Of a stretch of 64,000 nt of DNA, positions 30,541-39,879 are shown in pieces. The DNA is taken from the NCBI GenBank assembly GCA_018268575.1, contig JAFDWF010000126.1, forward strand, positions 1 through 64,000, written 5' to 3'. The translations under genes were made by a program, and so were the position numbers. The stretch is from Actinomycetota bacterium. Lineage in GTDB: Bacteria > Actinomycetota > Thermoleophilia > Solirubrobacterales > 70-9. The first letter of the stretch is position 1, and every line of letters starts with the position of its first letter. Under the pieces are notes generated by a model. That model was not told the origin of the DNA and searched no databases. It saw only the letters and a list, made by a program, of their open reading frames with translations.

Positions 30541-32209
30541 GTCAGCCGCTCGGCCGCCGCGGGACTGCGAGCCCCGCTTGCTCGACTACGAGGCCGAGCT
30601 CAGCTCCTACCGGGTCGAGGTCCCGGACCGCTTTAACGTCACGACCGCGATCGTCGAGTCCTGGGCCGAGGAGGATCCACAGGCGCCGGCCGCCCTCTAC
30701 ATCGACGAGGCCGGAGAGGTGGTGAAGGAGAGCAGCGCCGCCGATCTCGCGGACGCCGGCCGTCGCGCCGCCCGCGTCCTGCTCGACCTCGGGATCGCCA
30801 AGGGGGACCACGTCTTCGTCATGGTGCCGCCCTCGCCGGCCTGGCACGCGGCGCTGCTCGGTTGCATGCGGATCGGGGCGGTCCCGGTCCCTGGGCCGAA
30901 CCTCCTGACCCCCAAGGACATCGAGCACCGACTGCGCCGCACCCGGGCCATCGCCGCGATCACCGACGAGGCGGGGTCGCGCAAGGTGGACCAGACCGGG
31001 GCGGACCTGCGGGTCAAGCTCGGGGTCGGGTCGGGTCTCGGAGCCGCCTGGGAGGACTTCGAGGCGCTCTGCGTGGCGGCCGACGGTACCGGCCTGCCGG
31101 ACGACCCGACCGGTCGCGACGACCCGCTGATCCTCTACTTCACCAGCGGCACGGTCTCGGAGCCGAAGATGGTCCAGCACGCCCACTCCTACGCGCTCGG
31201 CCACGTCGGCACGGCCCGGTTCTGGCACGACCTCCGCTCCGGCGATCTGCACTGGACCGTCGCCGACACCGGTTGGGCGAAGGCAGCTTGGGGCTCGCTC
31301 TTCGGCCAGTGGCACGAGCGCGCCTGCGTCGTCCTCTCGGCGATGAAGCCGGACCCCGAGCGTGTCCTCGACCTCATCGCCAGGTACCGGATCAGCTCCT
31401 TCTGCGCCCCCCCGACCCTTTACCGCTCGCTCGTCCAGGTCGACTTCGGTGGCCGCGACCTCTCCGCGCTGCGCCACTGCACCAGCGCCGGAGAGCCGCT
31501 CAACCCCGAGGTGATCCACATCTGGCGGAAGTCCACCGGAGGCCTCACCGTCTATGAGGGCTACGGCCAGACCGAGACGACCTGCGTGGTCGCGAACTAC
31601 CGCACGGCCGAGGTTCGGGCCGGCTCGATGGGCCGCCCGGTCCCGGGCTGGGAAATGGACGTCGTCGACGACGACGGCAACGCGGTCGAGGTCGGGGCGG
31701 TGGGCAACGTCGTCGTCCGCAGCCTGGGCCCGCAGGTCGGACTCTTCCCCGGCTACCACGAGGACGCCGAGGCGACCGCGGAGTGCATGCGCGGCGACCT
31801 CTACTTCACCGGCGACAGGGCCGCCCTCGACAAGGACGGTTACTTCTGGTTCGAGGGGCGCAACGACGACGTCATCACCTCCAGCGCCTACCGCATCGGC
31901 CCCTTCGAGGTGGAGAGCGCGCTGGTCGCTCACCCCGCCGTCGTCGAGGCCGCTGTGATCGGCCGCGACGATCCCAAACGCACCCAGGTGGTGGTCGGTG
32001 TGTGTGTGCTCACCGGCGATGCCGAACCCTCCCCCGAGCTGGCGCGCGAGCTACAGGACTTCGTCAAGACCACCACCGCGCCGTACAAGTATCCGCGCGA
32101 GATCCACTTCGTCGCCGACCTACCGAAGACGGTGAGTGGCAAGATCCGCCGCGGCGAGTTGCGCGGCTGGCTGCTCGACGGCAGGTTGCCGAAGCCATCG
32201 AAGCCATGA
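30527..32209 (+). CDS. Acyl-CoA synthetase / AMP-dependent ligase (ACSM-like)
   Basis: This encodes 560 residues from the ATG at 30527. The adenylate-forming motifs are all visible: ILYFTSGTVSEPKMVQH (ATP loop), YEGYGQTETTC, LYFTGDRAALDKDGYFWFEG, RNDDVITSSAYRIGPFEVES and the C-terminal PKTVSGKIRRGELR with the catalytic Lys. This group makes CoA thioesters from medium-chain or aromatic acids using ATP. As the first complete gene of the operon, with MaoC hydratase and FAH hydrolase downstream, it probably activates an acid produced by the pathway. The substrate is unknown. Confidence 0.88.
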   Translation: MSSLESAARPPRDCEPRLLDYEAELSSYRVEVPDRFNVTTAIVESWAEEDPQAPAALYIDEAGEVVKESSAADLADAGRRAARVLLDLGIAKGDHVFVMVPPSPAWHAALLGCMRIGAVPVPGPNLLTPKDIEHRLRRTRAIAAITDEAGSRKVDQTGADLRVKLGVGSGLGAAWEDFEALCVAADGTGLPDDPTGRDDPLILYFTSGTVSEPKMVQHAHSYALGHVGTARFWHDLRSGDLHWTVADTGWAKAAWGSLFGQWHERACVVLSAMKPDPERVLDLIARYRISSFCAPPTLYRSLVQVDFGGRDLSALRHCTSAGEPLNPEVIHIWRKSTGGLTVYEGYGQTETTCVVANYRTAEVRAGSMGRPVPGWEMDVVDDDGNAVEVGAVGNVVVRSLGPQVGLFPGYHEDAEATAECMRGDLYFTGDRAALDKDGYFWFEGRNDDVITSSAYRIGPFEVESALVAHPAVVEAAVIGRDDPKRTQVVVGVCVLTGDAEPSPELARELQDFVKTTTAPYKYPREIHFVADLPKTVSGKIRRGELRGWLLDGRLPKPSKP

Positions 32210-32682
32210 CCGTGCGTCCTCCTGGCGGCAAGTACTTCGACGACTTCGAGGTAGGGGAGGAGTACCGGCCCCCGGGACGGACCGTGACCGAGTCCGACGT
32301 CGTTGACTTCGCCGCCCTCTCCGACGACAGCAACCCGATCCACACCGACGCCGCCTTCGCCGCCCAGACCCCGTTCGGCGAGCGGATCGCACATGGTCTG
32401 CTCGGCCTGGCGATGTCGGGCGGCATGTTGAGCCGCGCCGGCGTGATCGAGGGCACGGCCCTGTTCCTCGGTGTGGAGTGGCGCTTCAAGGCCCCGATCC
32501 AGATCGGGGACACGATCTACTCAGTCATCCGTGTCGATTCCACCCGCCTGCTCGACGACGGTGAGCGCGGGATCGTCGAGTTCGGTTTCGAGGTGACAAC
32601 CTCTGACGGAACGGTGGTGCAGGAGGGTCGGCAAACCTTCATGGTGTTCAGAAGCGCGGCCACCATGGTGCCCGTCGAATAG
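32206..32682 (+). CDS. MaoC-family (hot-dog fold) enoyl-CoA hydratase
   Basis: This encodes 158 residues; its ATG overlaps the synthetase stop by four bases. The hydratase-2 motif FAALSDDSNPIHTDAAFAA supplies the Asp and His of the active site, followed by GERIAHGLLGLAMSGGM and the hot-dog strand segments. Such proteins hydrate or dehydrate acyl-CoA thioesters. Translational coupling to the acyl-CoA synthetase suggests the two act in sequence. A single hot-dog domain works as a dimer. Confidence 0.88.
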   Translation: MTVRPPGGKYFDDFEVGEEYRPPGRTVTESDVVDFAALSDDSNPIHTDAAFAAQTPFGERIAHGLLGLAMSGGMLSRAGVIEGTALFLGVEWRFKAPIQIGDTIYSVIRVDSTRLLDDGERGIVEFGFEVTTSDGTVVQEGRQTFMVFRSAATMVPVE

Positions 32683-32696
32683 GAGGTTCTAGAAAT

Positions 32697-33518
32697 ATGC
32701 GTATAGGAACGGCAATCGTCGATGGTGACGCGATGCTGGTCGAGGAGCGCGGCTCCGAGTTAGTGCCGATTGAAGGACCGCCCGGTGGCCTGCGCGAGGC
32801 GATCGCCGCCGGCGCGCCGCTCAGGGCCGCGGCCGGGGCGGCGCCGCTCTTCGGCGCGAAACTGACCGTGCCCCTGTGGCCGGGGAAGATCGTCGCGATC
32901 GGGCTCAACTACCTCGACCACGTGCGCGAGAGCGGGGTGGAGGTGCCCAAGCAGCCGATCGTCTTCACCAAGTTCACCACCAGTCTGATCGGCGACGGCG
33001 AGACGGTTGAGGTCGACCGCTCTGTCACCGAGCGGGTGGACTGGGAGGTTGAGCTCGCGGTTGTCGTCGGGCGCTCCATGCGCCGGGTCCCCGTGGAGAA
33101 GGCGCTCGACCACGTGTTCGGTTACACCGTCGCCAACGACCTCTCCGCCCGCGACGTGCAGTTCGGTGACGGGCAATGGGTGCGGGGCAAGAGCCTCGAC
33201 GGGTTCTGCCCGCTCGGTCCGGTGGTCGTGACCGCCGAGGAGGTGCCCGACCCCCAGGCGCTGCACCTGTGTACCCGTGTCAACGGGGAGGTGGTACAGG
33301 ACGCCCCGACGGGTGAGATGGTCTTCGGCGTCGCCGAGCTGCTCTCGTTCTGCTCCCACTCATTCACCCTCGAGCCCGGCGACGTGCTGCTGTCCGGAAC
33401 GCCCTGGGGGTGCGGTGAGTTCATGGACCCCCAGCGCTCGCTCCAGGACGGCGACGAGGTGGAAGTCGAGGTCGAGGGGATCGGTTCGCTAACCAACCCC
33501 GTGCGCGACCGGAAGTAA
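32697..33518 (+). CDS. Fumarylacetoacetate hydrolase (FAH)-family protein
   Basis: This encodes 273 residues behind TAGGAGGTTCTAG. FAH-fold motifs: GKIVAIGLNYLDHVRESG, VDWEVELAVVVGR (metal Glu residues), FGYTVANDLSARDVQF (metal Asp), QWVRGKSLDGFCPLGP and LEPGDVLLSGTPWGCGEFM. Enzymes of this fold hydrolyse or isomerise beta-keto acids, decarboxylate oxalo-type acids or act on ureido-type substrates. It is paralogous to the minus-strand gene at 50192; both begin MR(I/L)GTA(I/L)VDG. The substrate is not assignable. Confidence 0.88.
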   Translation: MRIGTAIVDGDAMLVEERGSELVPIEGPPGGLREAIAAGAPLRAAAGAAPLFGAKLTVPLWPGKIVAIGLNYLDHVRESGVEVPKQPIVFTKFTTSLIGDGETVEVDRSVTERVDWEVELAVVVGRSMRRVPVEKALDHVFGYTVANDLSARDVQFGDGQWVRGKSLDGFCPLGPVVVTAEEVPDPQALHLCTRVNGEVVQDAPTGEMVFGVAELLSFCSHSFTLEPGDVLLSGTPWGCGEFMDPQRSLQDGDEVEVEVEGIGSLTNPVRDRK

Positions 33519-33526
33519 CCCTTCCC

Positions 33527-33551
33527 GAGGGTGGTTGGTTCCACCACCCTC
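33527..33551 (+). promoter_or_regulatory. Intercistronic hairpin
   Basis: GAGGGTGGT and ACCACCCTC form a 9-bp stem with a 7-base loop between the FAH and Ldh2 genes. No run of T follows, so it is not a standard terminator. It may stabilise the upstream transcript or mark a processing site. Confidence 0.4.
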
Positions 33552-33616
33552 ACCCGCACAGAAGGGTTCACTTCGCCCCTTTCCCGCTATCGTCCCACTT
33601 CTTAAGGTGGGTCCAG

Positions 33617-34693
33617 ATGACAGCGACGCGCCCACCTCTCCAGGTCCCTGCCGACCGTGTGTGGACCCTCGCTGAGGAGATCCTCACCGGGGTCGGCGCC
33701 AGCCCCGAGGACGCCGCGCGCGTGGTGGACTCGCTGATCTACTCCGACCGCCGCGGCGTCGGCACGCACGGGCTGATCCGGCTCAAGTTCTATGTCGACC
33801 GCGTGCGTTCGGGCGGCATCGTCCCCGACGCGACCGTCGAACTGGTGCGCGAGACCGAAGCCACCGCTCTGCTCGACAGCGGCAACGGGTTCGGCGCGGT
33901 CGCCACGACCAAGGTTCTAGAGCTGGCGATCGAGAAGGCATTGAAGGCTGGCGCCGGGATTGTCGCCGCGCGCAACATGAACCACTTCGGCGCCGCCGCG
34001 TACTACGCGACGATGGCCGCCGAGCGGCAGATGGTGGGCATGGTGATGACCAACGTCACCGCCTCGATGGCGCCGACCGGCGGCAAGGAGGTGATGGTGG
34101 GCAACAACCCGATCGCCTTTGCCTTCCCCTCCTCGGACCCCTCGCCCCTGATCTTCGACGCCGCCACCAGCCGCTCGTCCTGGGGAGCGCTGCTGCGCGC
34201 CGCCCAGCGGGGCGAAGCGCTGGTCCCCGATGCCTTCCTCGACGCCGAGGGCGCACCCTCGCAGGAACCCGACGCCGTCCTCGAGGGAGGCTCCCTGCTC
34301 CCGATCGAGGGCTATAAGGGCTACGGCCTCGCCCTCTGCATCGCGCTGCTGACCGGGATCCTGGCTGGCGGTGAGTTCGACTCGGAAATTGCGCACCCCT
34401 ACCGCGATCTCTCGGCGCGAGGTGGCAACAGCGTCCTCGCCATCGTCTTCCCGACCGACGGCTTCGCCGGAGCCGAGGCCTTCGCGGGCCGGGTCGGCGA
34501 GCTCAGCGCCACGATCCGCTCCGGCCCGACCGCTCCCGGCGTCGGGCGGATCATGGTCCCCGGCGACCGGGAGGACGCAACCGCCCGCGCGGCCGGCGAC
34601 ACGATCTCTCTCGAGGCCGAAACGGTCGAACAGATCGAGGCGCTCGGCGCCGAGCTCGGTCTCGAGTCCGACCTCCTGGAGGTGGCGCGATGA
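33617..34693 (+). CDS. Ldh2-family (malate/L-lactate/ureidoglycolate) dehydrogenase
   Basis: This encodes 358 residues. Family hallmarks include RRGVGTHGLIRLKFYVDRVRSGG, GIVAARNMNHFGAAAYYATMAA (catalytic His region), MVMTNVTASMAPTGGKEVMVGNNPIAFAFP and IEGYKGYGLALCIALLTGIL. The NAD(P)-binding fold is unlike classical dehydrogenases. Known substrates are malate, lactate, ureidoglycolate, sulfolactate and cyclic imino acids. Its stop overlaps hyuA, so it acts in the same pathway as the hydantoinase-type pair. A 2-hydroxy acid or an imino acid is the likely substrate. Confidence 0.87.
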   Translation: MTATRPPLQVPADRVWTLAEEILTGVGASPEDAARVVDSLIYSDRRGVGTHGLIRLKFYVDRVRSGGIVPDATVELVRETEATALLDSGNGFGAVATTKVLELAIEKALKAGAGIVAARNMNHFGAAAYYATMAAERQMVGMVMTNVTASMAPTGGKEVMVGNNPIAFAFPSSDPSPLIFDAATSRSSWGALLRAAQRGEALVPDAFLDAEGAPSQEPDAVLEGGSLLPIEGYKGYGLALCIALLTGILAGGEFDSEIAHPYRDLSARGGNSVLAIVFPTDGFAGAEAFAGRVGELSATIRSGPTAPGVGRIMVPGDREDATARAAGDTISLEAETVEQIEALGAELGLESDLLEVAR

Positions 34694-36801
34694 GGCTGGC
34701 CGTCGACATGGGGGGCACTTTCACGGACGTCGTGTTGGAGCGCGGCGACCGCCGCGTCAGCCTCTACAAGGCCCCCACCACGCCGAGCAATCCCGCCGAC
34801 GGGATCCTCGCCGGGATCGGCCTGGCCGCGGCTGACGTCGGGCTGACCACCGCGGAGCTGCTGAACCGCACCAAGGTGCTGATCCACGGCACCACCCGGG
34901 CGACCAACGCGATCCTCACCGGCACCCAGGCGAAGACCGCGTTCCTCACCACCGAGGGCCACCCCGACATCCTCGTCTTCCGCATGGGTGGGCGCGAGAA
35001 CCCCTTCGACCACTCGCGCGAGTACCCCGACCCCTACGTCCCGCGCTCGCTGACCTTCGAGATCGCCGAGCGCCTCGACTACCGGGGCCGGGTCGTGCGC
35101 CCGCTCGAGAGGTCCTCGGTCGAAGCGGCGATCGCACGGATGGCCGAGGCGGAAGTGGAAGCGGCCGGCGTCTGCCTGCTCTGGTCGATCGCCAACGGCG
35201 CGCATGAGCTCGCGGTCGGCGAGATGCTGGAAGCGGAGCTTCCCCAGGTTGCCGTCACCCTCTCTCATCAGCTGAACCCGATCGTGCGCGAGTACCACCG
35301 GGCCTCGGCAGCCTGCATCGACGCTTCACTGAAGCCGCTGATGACCGAGTACCTGGCTGGACTGGAGCAGCGGCTGGTCGACGAGGGCTTCGGCGGCCGG
35401 CTGATGGTCGCCAGCGTCAGCGGCGGCCTGCTCGCTTCCTCCTGGTTGGCCCAGGCGCCGATCCAGGCGATCAACTCAGGCCCCGCCCTGGCCCCGATCG
35501 CCGGCCGGCACTACGCCTCGCGCGAGAGCAGCGCCGAGACCGCCGTGGTGATCGACACCGGCGGCACCAGCCTGGACGTCAGCGTCGTTCGTCGCGGCGA
35601 TATTCCCCGCACCCGCGACACCTGGCTCGGTGGCCGCTTCGTCAGCCACCTGACCGGGTTCCCGTCGATCGACGTGCGGACCACCGGCTCGGGCGGTGGC
35701 AGCATCGCCACCGTCGATGCCGGTGGTCTGCTCGGGGTCGGGCCGGAGAGCGCCGGGGCCGAGCCTGGCCCCGCCTGCTACGGCCGTGGCGGCGAGTGGG
35801 CGACGGTCACCGACGCCTGCATGGTCCTCGGCTACCTCGACCCCGAGCGGCTCGGTCGGCTCAACGTCGCTGTCGACCGGCTGGCGGCCGAGCGCGTGAT
35901 CGAGGAGCAGATCGGCGCCCCTCTCGGCCTCGACCGCGAGGCGGCCGCGGCCGCCGTCGTCCGCGTCGCCACCGAGCAGATGGTCCACGCGATCGAGGAG
36001 GTGACCACCGAGCAGGGCGTCGACCCGCGCTCGGCGGTGCTCGTCTCCGGCGGTGGTGCGGCCGGCTTCAACGTCGTCGCGATGGCGAAGCGCCTCGGCT
36101 GCAACACCCTGGTGATCCCGCGGACCAGCTCGGCCCTGAGCGCGACCGGGGGCCTGCTCTCGCCGGTCTTCAGCGAGCACGCGCTGGCCCTCCACGCGAC
36201 CTCGGACCGCTTCCCGGTCGAGGAGGTGAACGCCAGCCTCGACCGCCTCGCCGCCGAGTGCTGGGCCGGCCTCTCCGGCGCTGAGCTCCAGCCGAGCGGG
36301 ACCCGGGTCGACTTCATCGCCGAAGCCCGCTACCCCGGCCAGGTCTGGGAGCTGGAGTTGCCCCTGAAGGTATCCAAGTTCTCCTCCGAGGTCGACATCG
36401 TCGCGATGGTCGAGGACTTCCATCGCGTGCACGAAGAAGTCTTCGCCGTCCGCGACGCCAACTCGCCGATCGAGATCATCGGCCTGCGCGCGCGCATCCT
36501 CGTCCCCGCGCCCGGCGACGCCCGGACTGAGACGGTCGAGGGCTTCGACGTCGGCGGCGAGAGCGAGCGCGACGCCTATTTCGACGGGCTCGGCTGGACC
36601 CGGGTCCAGGTGGTCGGCTCGGGCCAGGTGAGCTTGGTCGAGGGCCCGGCGATCCTCGAGCTGCCGGGAACCTCGGTCGTCCTCGACCCCGGCGCCGTCG
36701 CCACCAGGGGGCTCGGGGGATCGCTCCTGGTCTCGCCGCGCCCAGATTCAAACCTTCGATTCGGAAAGGCGGAGTCGGATGACTCAATTCGATCCCATTG
36801 A
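34690..36801 (+). CDS. hyuA: Hydantoinase A / 5-oxoprolinase-family subunit A
   Basis: This encodes 703 residues; the ATG overlaps the Ldh2 stop. ASKHA-type ATP-binding motifs are present: AVDMGGTFTDVVLERG (phosphate 1), IHGTTRATNAILTG, and AVVIDTGGTSLDVSVV (phosphate 2), then LVSGGGAAGFNVVAMAKRLG. Subunit A of N-methylhydantoinase, acetophenone carboxylase and caprolactamase phosphorylates the ring amide with ATP. The acidic C-terminal domain carries the usual IEIIGLRARI strand. It overlaps hyuB by 23 bases, so the two are made as a complex. The ring substrate is unknown. Confidence 0.88.
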   Translation: MRLAVDMGGTFTDVVLERGDRRVSLYKAPTTPSNPADGILAGIGLAAADVGLTTAELLNRTKVLIHGTTRATNAILTGTQAKTAFLTTEGHPDILVFRMGGRENPFDHSREYPDPYVPRSLTFEIAERLDYRGRVVRPLERSSVEAAIARMAEAEVEAAGVCLLWSIANGAHELAVGEMLEAELPQVAVTLSHQLNPIVREYHRASAACIDASLKPLMTEYLAGLEQRLVDEGFGGRLMVASVSGGLLASSWLAQAPIQAINSGPALAPIAGRHYASRESSAETAVVIDTGGTSLDVSVVRRGDIPRTRDTWLGGRFVSHLTGFPSIDVRTTGSGGGSIATVDAGGLLGVGPESAGAEPGPACYGRGGEWATVTDACMVLGYLDPERLGRLNVAVDRLAAERVIEEQIGAPLGLDREAAAAAVVRVATEQMVHAIEEVTTEQGVDPRSAVLVSGGGAAGFNVVAMAKRLGCNTLVIPRTSSALSATGGLLSPVFSEHALALHATSDRFPVEEVNASLDRLAAECWAGLSGAELQPSGTRVDFIAEARYPGQVWELELPLKVSKFSSEVDIVAMVEDFHRVHEEVFAVRDANSPIEIIGLRARILVPAPGDARTETVEGFDVGGESERDAYFDGLGWTRVQVVGSGQVSLVEGPAILELPGTSVVLDPGAVATRGLGGSLLVSPRPDSNLRFGKAESDDSIRSH

Positions 36802-38548
36802 CATGGCGGTGTTGTCGAGTCGCGTCACCGCGATCGTCCGCAGCATGGCGAACACGCTGATCCGAACCGGCCGCTCGGTGATCCTCAACACCGGGCGCGA
36901 CTTCTCCTGCTGCGTGATCACCGGCCGGGACGAGCTGCTCTGCGTCGCCGACAGCCTCCCCACCCACGTGCTCAGCGGCCCCGACATCATGGCCGCGAGC
37001 ATGCGGGAACTGCACCCGGATCTGCGCCCTGGCGACGCCTTTCTGCACAACTCCCCCTACCACGGCAACTCGCACCCCGCCGACGTCTCGATGCTGATCC
37101 CGGTCTTCGACGACGACGGCAGGCACCGCTTCACCGTCCTCAGCAAGGCCCACCTGGCCGACATCGGCAACGCCGAGCCGACCCCCTACTCGGCCTCCGC
37201 CCAGGACGTGTACGAGGAGGGCGCGCTGATCTTCCCCTGCGTGAAGGTGCAGGAGGACTACAGGGACCTCGAGGACATCATCCGCATGTGCCAGGTGCGG
37301 ATCCGCGTACCCGACAAGTGGTGGGGCGACTACCTCGCGCTACTCGGTTCGGCCCGGGTCGGTGAGCGCCAGGTCAAGGCGCTGGCGGCCGAGGTTGGCT
37401 GGGACCACCTGGACGAGTTCGTCGGTGCCTGGCTCGACTACAGCGAGGGCCGCATGGCCGACGTGATCGGCGAGCTACCGGAAGGTGAGCTGGAGGTCAA
37501 GACCCAGCACGACGGCTTCAGGCACATGACCGACGACATCCCGATCAACGTCAAGCTGAGGATCGCCGATGGTGAGGTCGACGTCGACCTGACCGACAAC
37601 CTTGACTGCCTGCCGTGCGGGCTGAACCTGACCGAGGCAACCGCCACCTCGGCCGCGATGCTCGGGATCTTCAACGCCACCAGCGGCTACGCGCCGCCGA
37701 ACGCCGGCAGCTTCAGGCGGATCAAGGTCCACCTGCGGGAGAATTGCATAGTCGGGATCCCGCGGCACCCGGCCAGCTGCTCGGTCTCGACCTGTAACTT
37801 CGTCGACCGCGTCGGCAACGCCGTCCAGCGCGGCATCGCCGAGCTGGCGGACGGCTTCGGGATGGCCGAGTGCGGGTTCTCGACCCCGGTTTCGGTCGGG
37901 GTCCTCTCTGGCAAGGACCCGCGCCACGACGACACTCCCTACATCGACCAGCTCGTCCTCGGCTGGACCGGCGGCCCCGCCTGCGCGCTCGCCGACGGCT
38001 GGCTGACGATGGGCGGCATCGGCGACGCCGGGGTCCTTCAGCGCGACTCGGTCGAGGTCGACGAGCTGCGCTTCCCGCTGCGCATCGACTCGCAGCGGAT
38101 CCTTCCCGACTCCGAGGGCGCGGGCTGGCGTCGCGGGGCGCCGGGCGCTGCGGTGGAGATCACCCCGACCGACACCGAGATCCTCTTCATGTACCTGAGC
38201 GACGGAACCGTCAACCCTCCGCTCGGGGCCCGCGGCGGCGGCGCCGGCGGGACCGCCCGGCAGACCCTGCGCAAGCTCGACGGCGAGACCGAAGAGCTGG
38301 GCGTGTGGGGCCGGGTGACGGTGGACGCCGGAGAGACGATCCGCAGCCACTGCAACGGCGGCGGCGGTTACGGCGACCCCCAATCCCGCGAGCCCGAGCG
38401 CGTCCTCAAGGACGTGCGCGAAGGCCTCGTCACGCGCGAGCGCGCCGCCGAGGTCTACCGGGTCGCGATCGACGAGCGGCTCGAGCTCGACGAGGAGGCG
38501 ACGGTGGCCCTTCGAGCCGGCCGTACGGGGGAGGGGGGTGCGCTGTGA
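36779..38548 (+). CDS. hyuB: Hydantoinase B / 5-oxoprolinase-family subunit B
   Basis: This encodes 589 residues starting MTQFDPIDMAVLSSRVTAIV. Family motifs: LIRTGRSVILNTGRDFSCCV, PGDAFLHNSPYHGNSHPADVSML with metal-binding His/Asp residues, FRHMTDDIPINVKLRIADGEV, and the late GGGAGGTARQTLRK and HCNGGGGYGDPQSREPERV blocks. Subunit B completes ring opening of the phosphorylated cyclic amide. The overlap with hyuA and the ATP-dependent partner support a two-subunit lactam, hydantoin or imide hydrolase. The C-terminal GYGDP motif is intact and length is normal. Confidence 0.88.
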   Translation: MTQFDPIDMAVLSSRVTAIVRSMANTLIRTGRSVILNTGRDFSCCVITGRDELLCVADSLPTHVLSGPDIMAASMRELHPDLRPGDAFLHNSPYHGNSHPADVSMLIPVFDDDGRHRFTVLSKAHLADIGNAEPTPYSASAQDVYEEGALIFPCVKVQEDYRDLEDIIRMCQVRIRVPDKWWGDYLALLGSARVGERQVKALAAEVGWDHLDEFVGAWLDYSEGRMADVIGELPEGELEVKTQHDGFRHMTDDIPINVKLRIADGEVDVDLTDNLDCLPCGLNLTEATATSAAMLGIFNATSGYAPPNAGSFRRIKVHLRENCIVGIPRHPASCSVSTCNFVDRVGNAVQRGIAELADGFGMAECGFSTPVSVGVLSGKDPRHDDTPYIDQLVLGWTGGPACALADGWLTMGGIGDAGVLQRDSVEVDELRFPLRIDSQRILPDSEGAGWRRGAPGAAVEITPTDTEILFMYLSDGTVNPPLGARGGGAGGTARQTLRKLDGETEELGVWGRVTVDAGETIRSHCNGGGGYGDPQSREPERVLKDVREGLVTRERAAEVYRVAIDERLELDEEATVALRAGRTGEGGAL

Positions 38549-39879
38549 GACACGCCACCTTCCTGCCGTCGATGCTGGCGCCCGACGAGCGCACTCAGAC
38601 CTACATCAAGCAGGGCCGGGGCGTCGAGCTGACCCTCGGCGACGGCCGCACGGTCATCGACGGTGGCTCGCTCAGCTCCTGCATCGTCGGGCACGCCCAC
38701 CCCAAGGTCGTCGCCGCCGTCCAGGAGGCGGCCGAAAAGGGCTCGATCGGCGACGGGACCGGCTGGGACCCGCGCGAGCAGGCGGCCGAAAACCTGCTGC
38801 GGATCGCCTTCAAGGATGAGGACTGGGCCAAGGGCGTCGCTTTGTTCATTTCCGCCAGCGAAGCGGCAGATCTCGGACTGCTCCTGGCTCAGACCCTTAC
38901 CGGACGCGAGCCCTTCGTCAGCCGCGAGCGCGGCTACCACGGCGCCGTCGGCCTCGGCCGCTCGGTCAGCTTCAACAAGCTCTGGAAGCCCAAGCTAGTC
39001 GCTGGCGAGAACGGGTCCGAGGTGCTCCCTCCGGAGCCGGCCACGATTCGCCGGCTGCCGGTGCCTGAGTGCGGGCACGGAACCCCGGCTACGTACGACC
39101 CCGACCACCGCTGCATCGAGTCCTGCCTACGCGACGCGCCGAAGCTGCTCGAGGGCGCGGCGGCGGTGATCATGGACTCCACACAAGGCTCAGTCTCCCC
39201 GTCACCGGCCTACCACGACGCCCTGGCCGAAGCCGCGCGCGAGGCTGGCGCGCTCTGGATCGCCGACGAAACCGTCACCGCCTTCGGCCGCTTCGGCCAT
39301 TGGTTCTCGTTCCAGCGCGGTGAGCAGCGGCCCGATCTCGTCCAGCTCGGCAAGGGGATCACCGGCGGCGCGGCGCCCGGCGGCGCCCTCGTCCTCAGCG
39401 AGCAGGTGCTGGAGCAGATCGGCGACCGTCGCTGGACGACCTCGAGCACCTTTCGTGGCCACCCGGTCACGGTCGCGGCGATCTCGGCGACGCTGCGCGT
39501 CGTCGAGGAAGAGGGACTGGTCGAGCGCTCCGCCGAGCTGGGTCTCGAGCTGGCGCGCGAAGCTGATGCGATCGCCTCCCGGCACCCCTGCGTCCTCCGC
39601 GTCGTCGGGGGCAGCGGTCTGCTGCGCCAGTTCCAGCTCGACGTCCCCGAGTGGCGGACCGAAGCGAAGTGGGAGGGTGGCCTCAAGGTCGACTCCCTGC
39701 CTGAGCTCGTCCATCGCGAGGGGGTCGAGCGCGGCGCCTACATCGGGATCTTCAGCGGTCAGACCGTGTGGGTGATCCCGCCCCTGATCATCTCCCGCGA
39801 CCAGCTCGCCCACGTCCTGGAAGCGCTCGACGAGTCCCTCGCCGTCGCCGACCGGGCGCTGGAAGGCGGCCGGCTGTGA
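38545..39879 (+). CDS. Class III PLP-dependent aminotransferase (divergent)
   Basis: This encodes 444 residues from a GTG overlapping the hyuB stop. Class III features: VGHAHPKVVAAVQEAAEKGS, SRERGYHGAVGLGRS, LWIADETVTAFGRFG (PLP Asp) and LGKGITGGAAPGGALVLS (PLP Lys). Odd points are SASEAADLG where SGSEAxE is usual and STQGSVSPS in place of the PVQG-type loop, suggesting an unusual substrate. Opening a lactam yields an omega-amino acid whose amine this enzyme could remove, as in caprolactam degradation. The function is inferred from context. Confidence 0.82.
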   Translation: MRHATFLPSMLAPDERTQTYIKQGRGVELTLGDGRTVIDGGSLSSCIVGHAHPKVVAAVQEAAEKGSIGDGTGWDPREQAAENLLRIAFKDEDWAKGVALFISASEAADLGLLLAQTLTGREPFVSRERGYHGAVGLGRSVSFNKLWKPKLVAGENGSEVLPPEPATIRRLPVPECGHGTPATYDPDHRCIESCLRDAPKLLEGAAAVIMDSTQGSVSPSPAYHDALAEAAREAGALWIADETVTAFGRFGHWFSFQRGEQRPDLVQLGKGITGGAAPGGALVLSEQVLEQIGDRRWTTSSTFRGHPVTVAAISATLRVVEEEGLVERSAELGLELAREADAIASRHPCVLRVVGGSGLLRQFQLDVPEWRTEAKWEGGLKVDSLPELVHREGVERGAYIGIFSGQTVWVIPPLIISRDQLAHVLEALDESLAVADRALEGGRL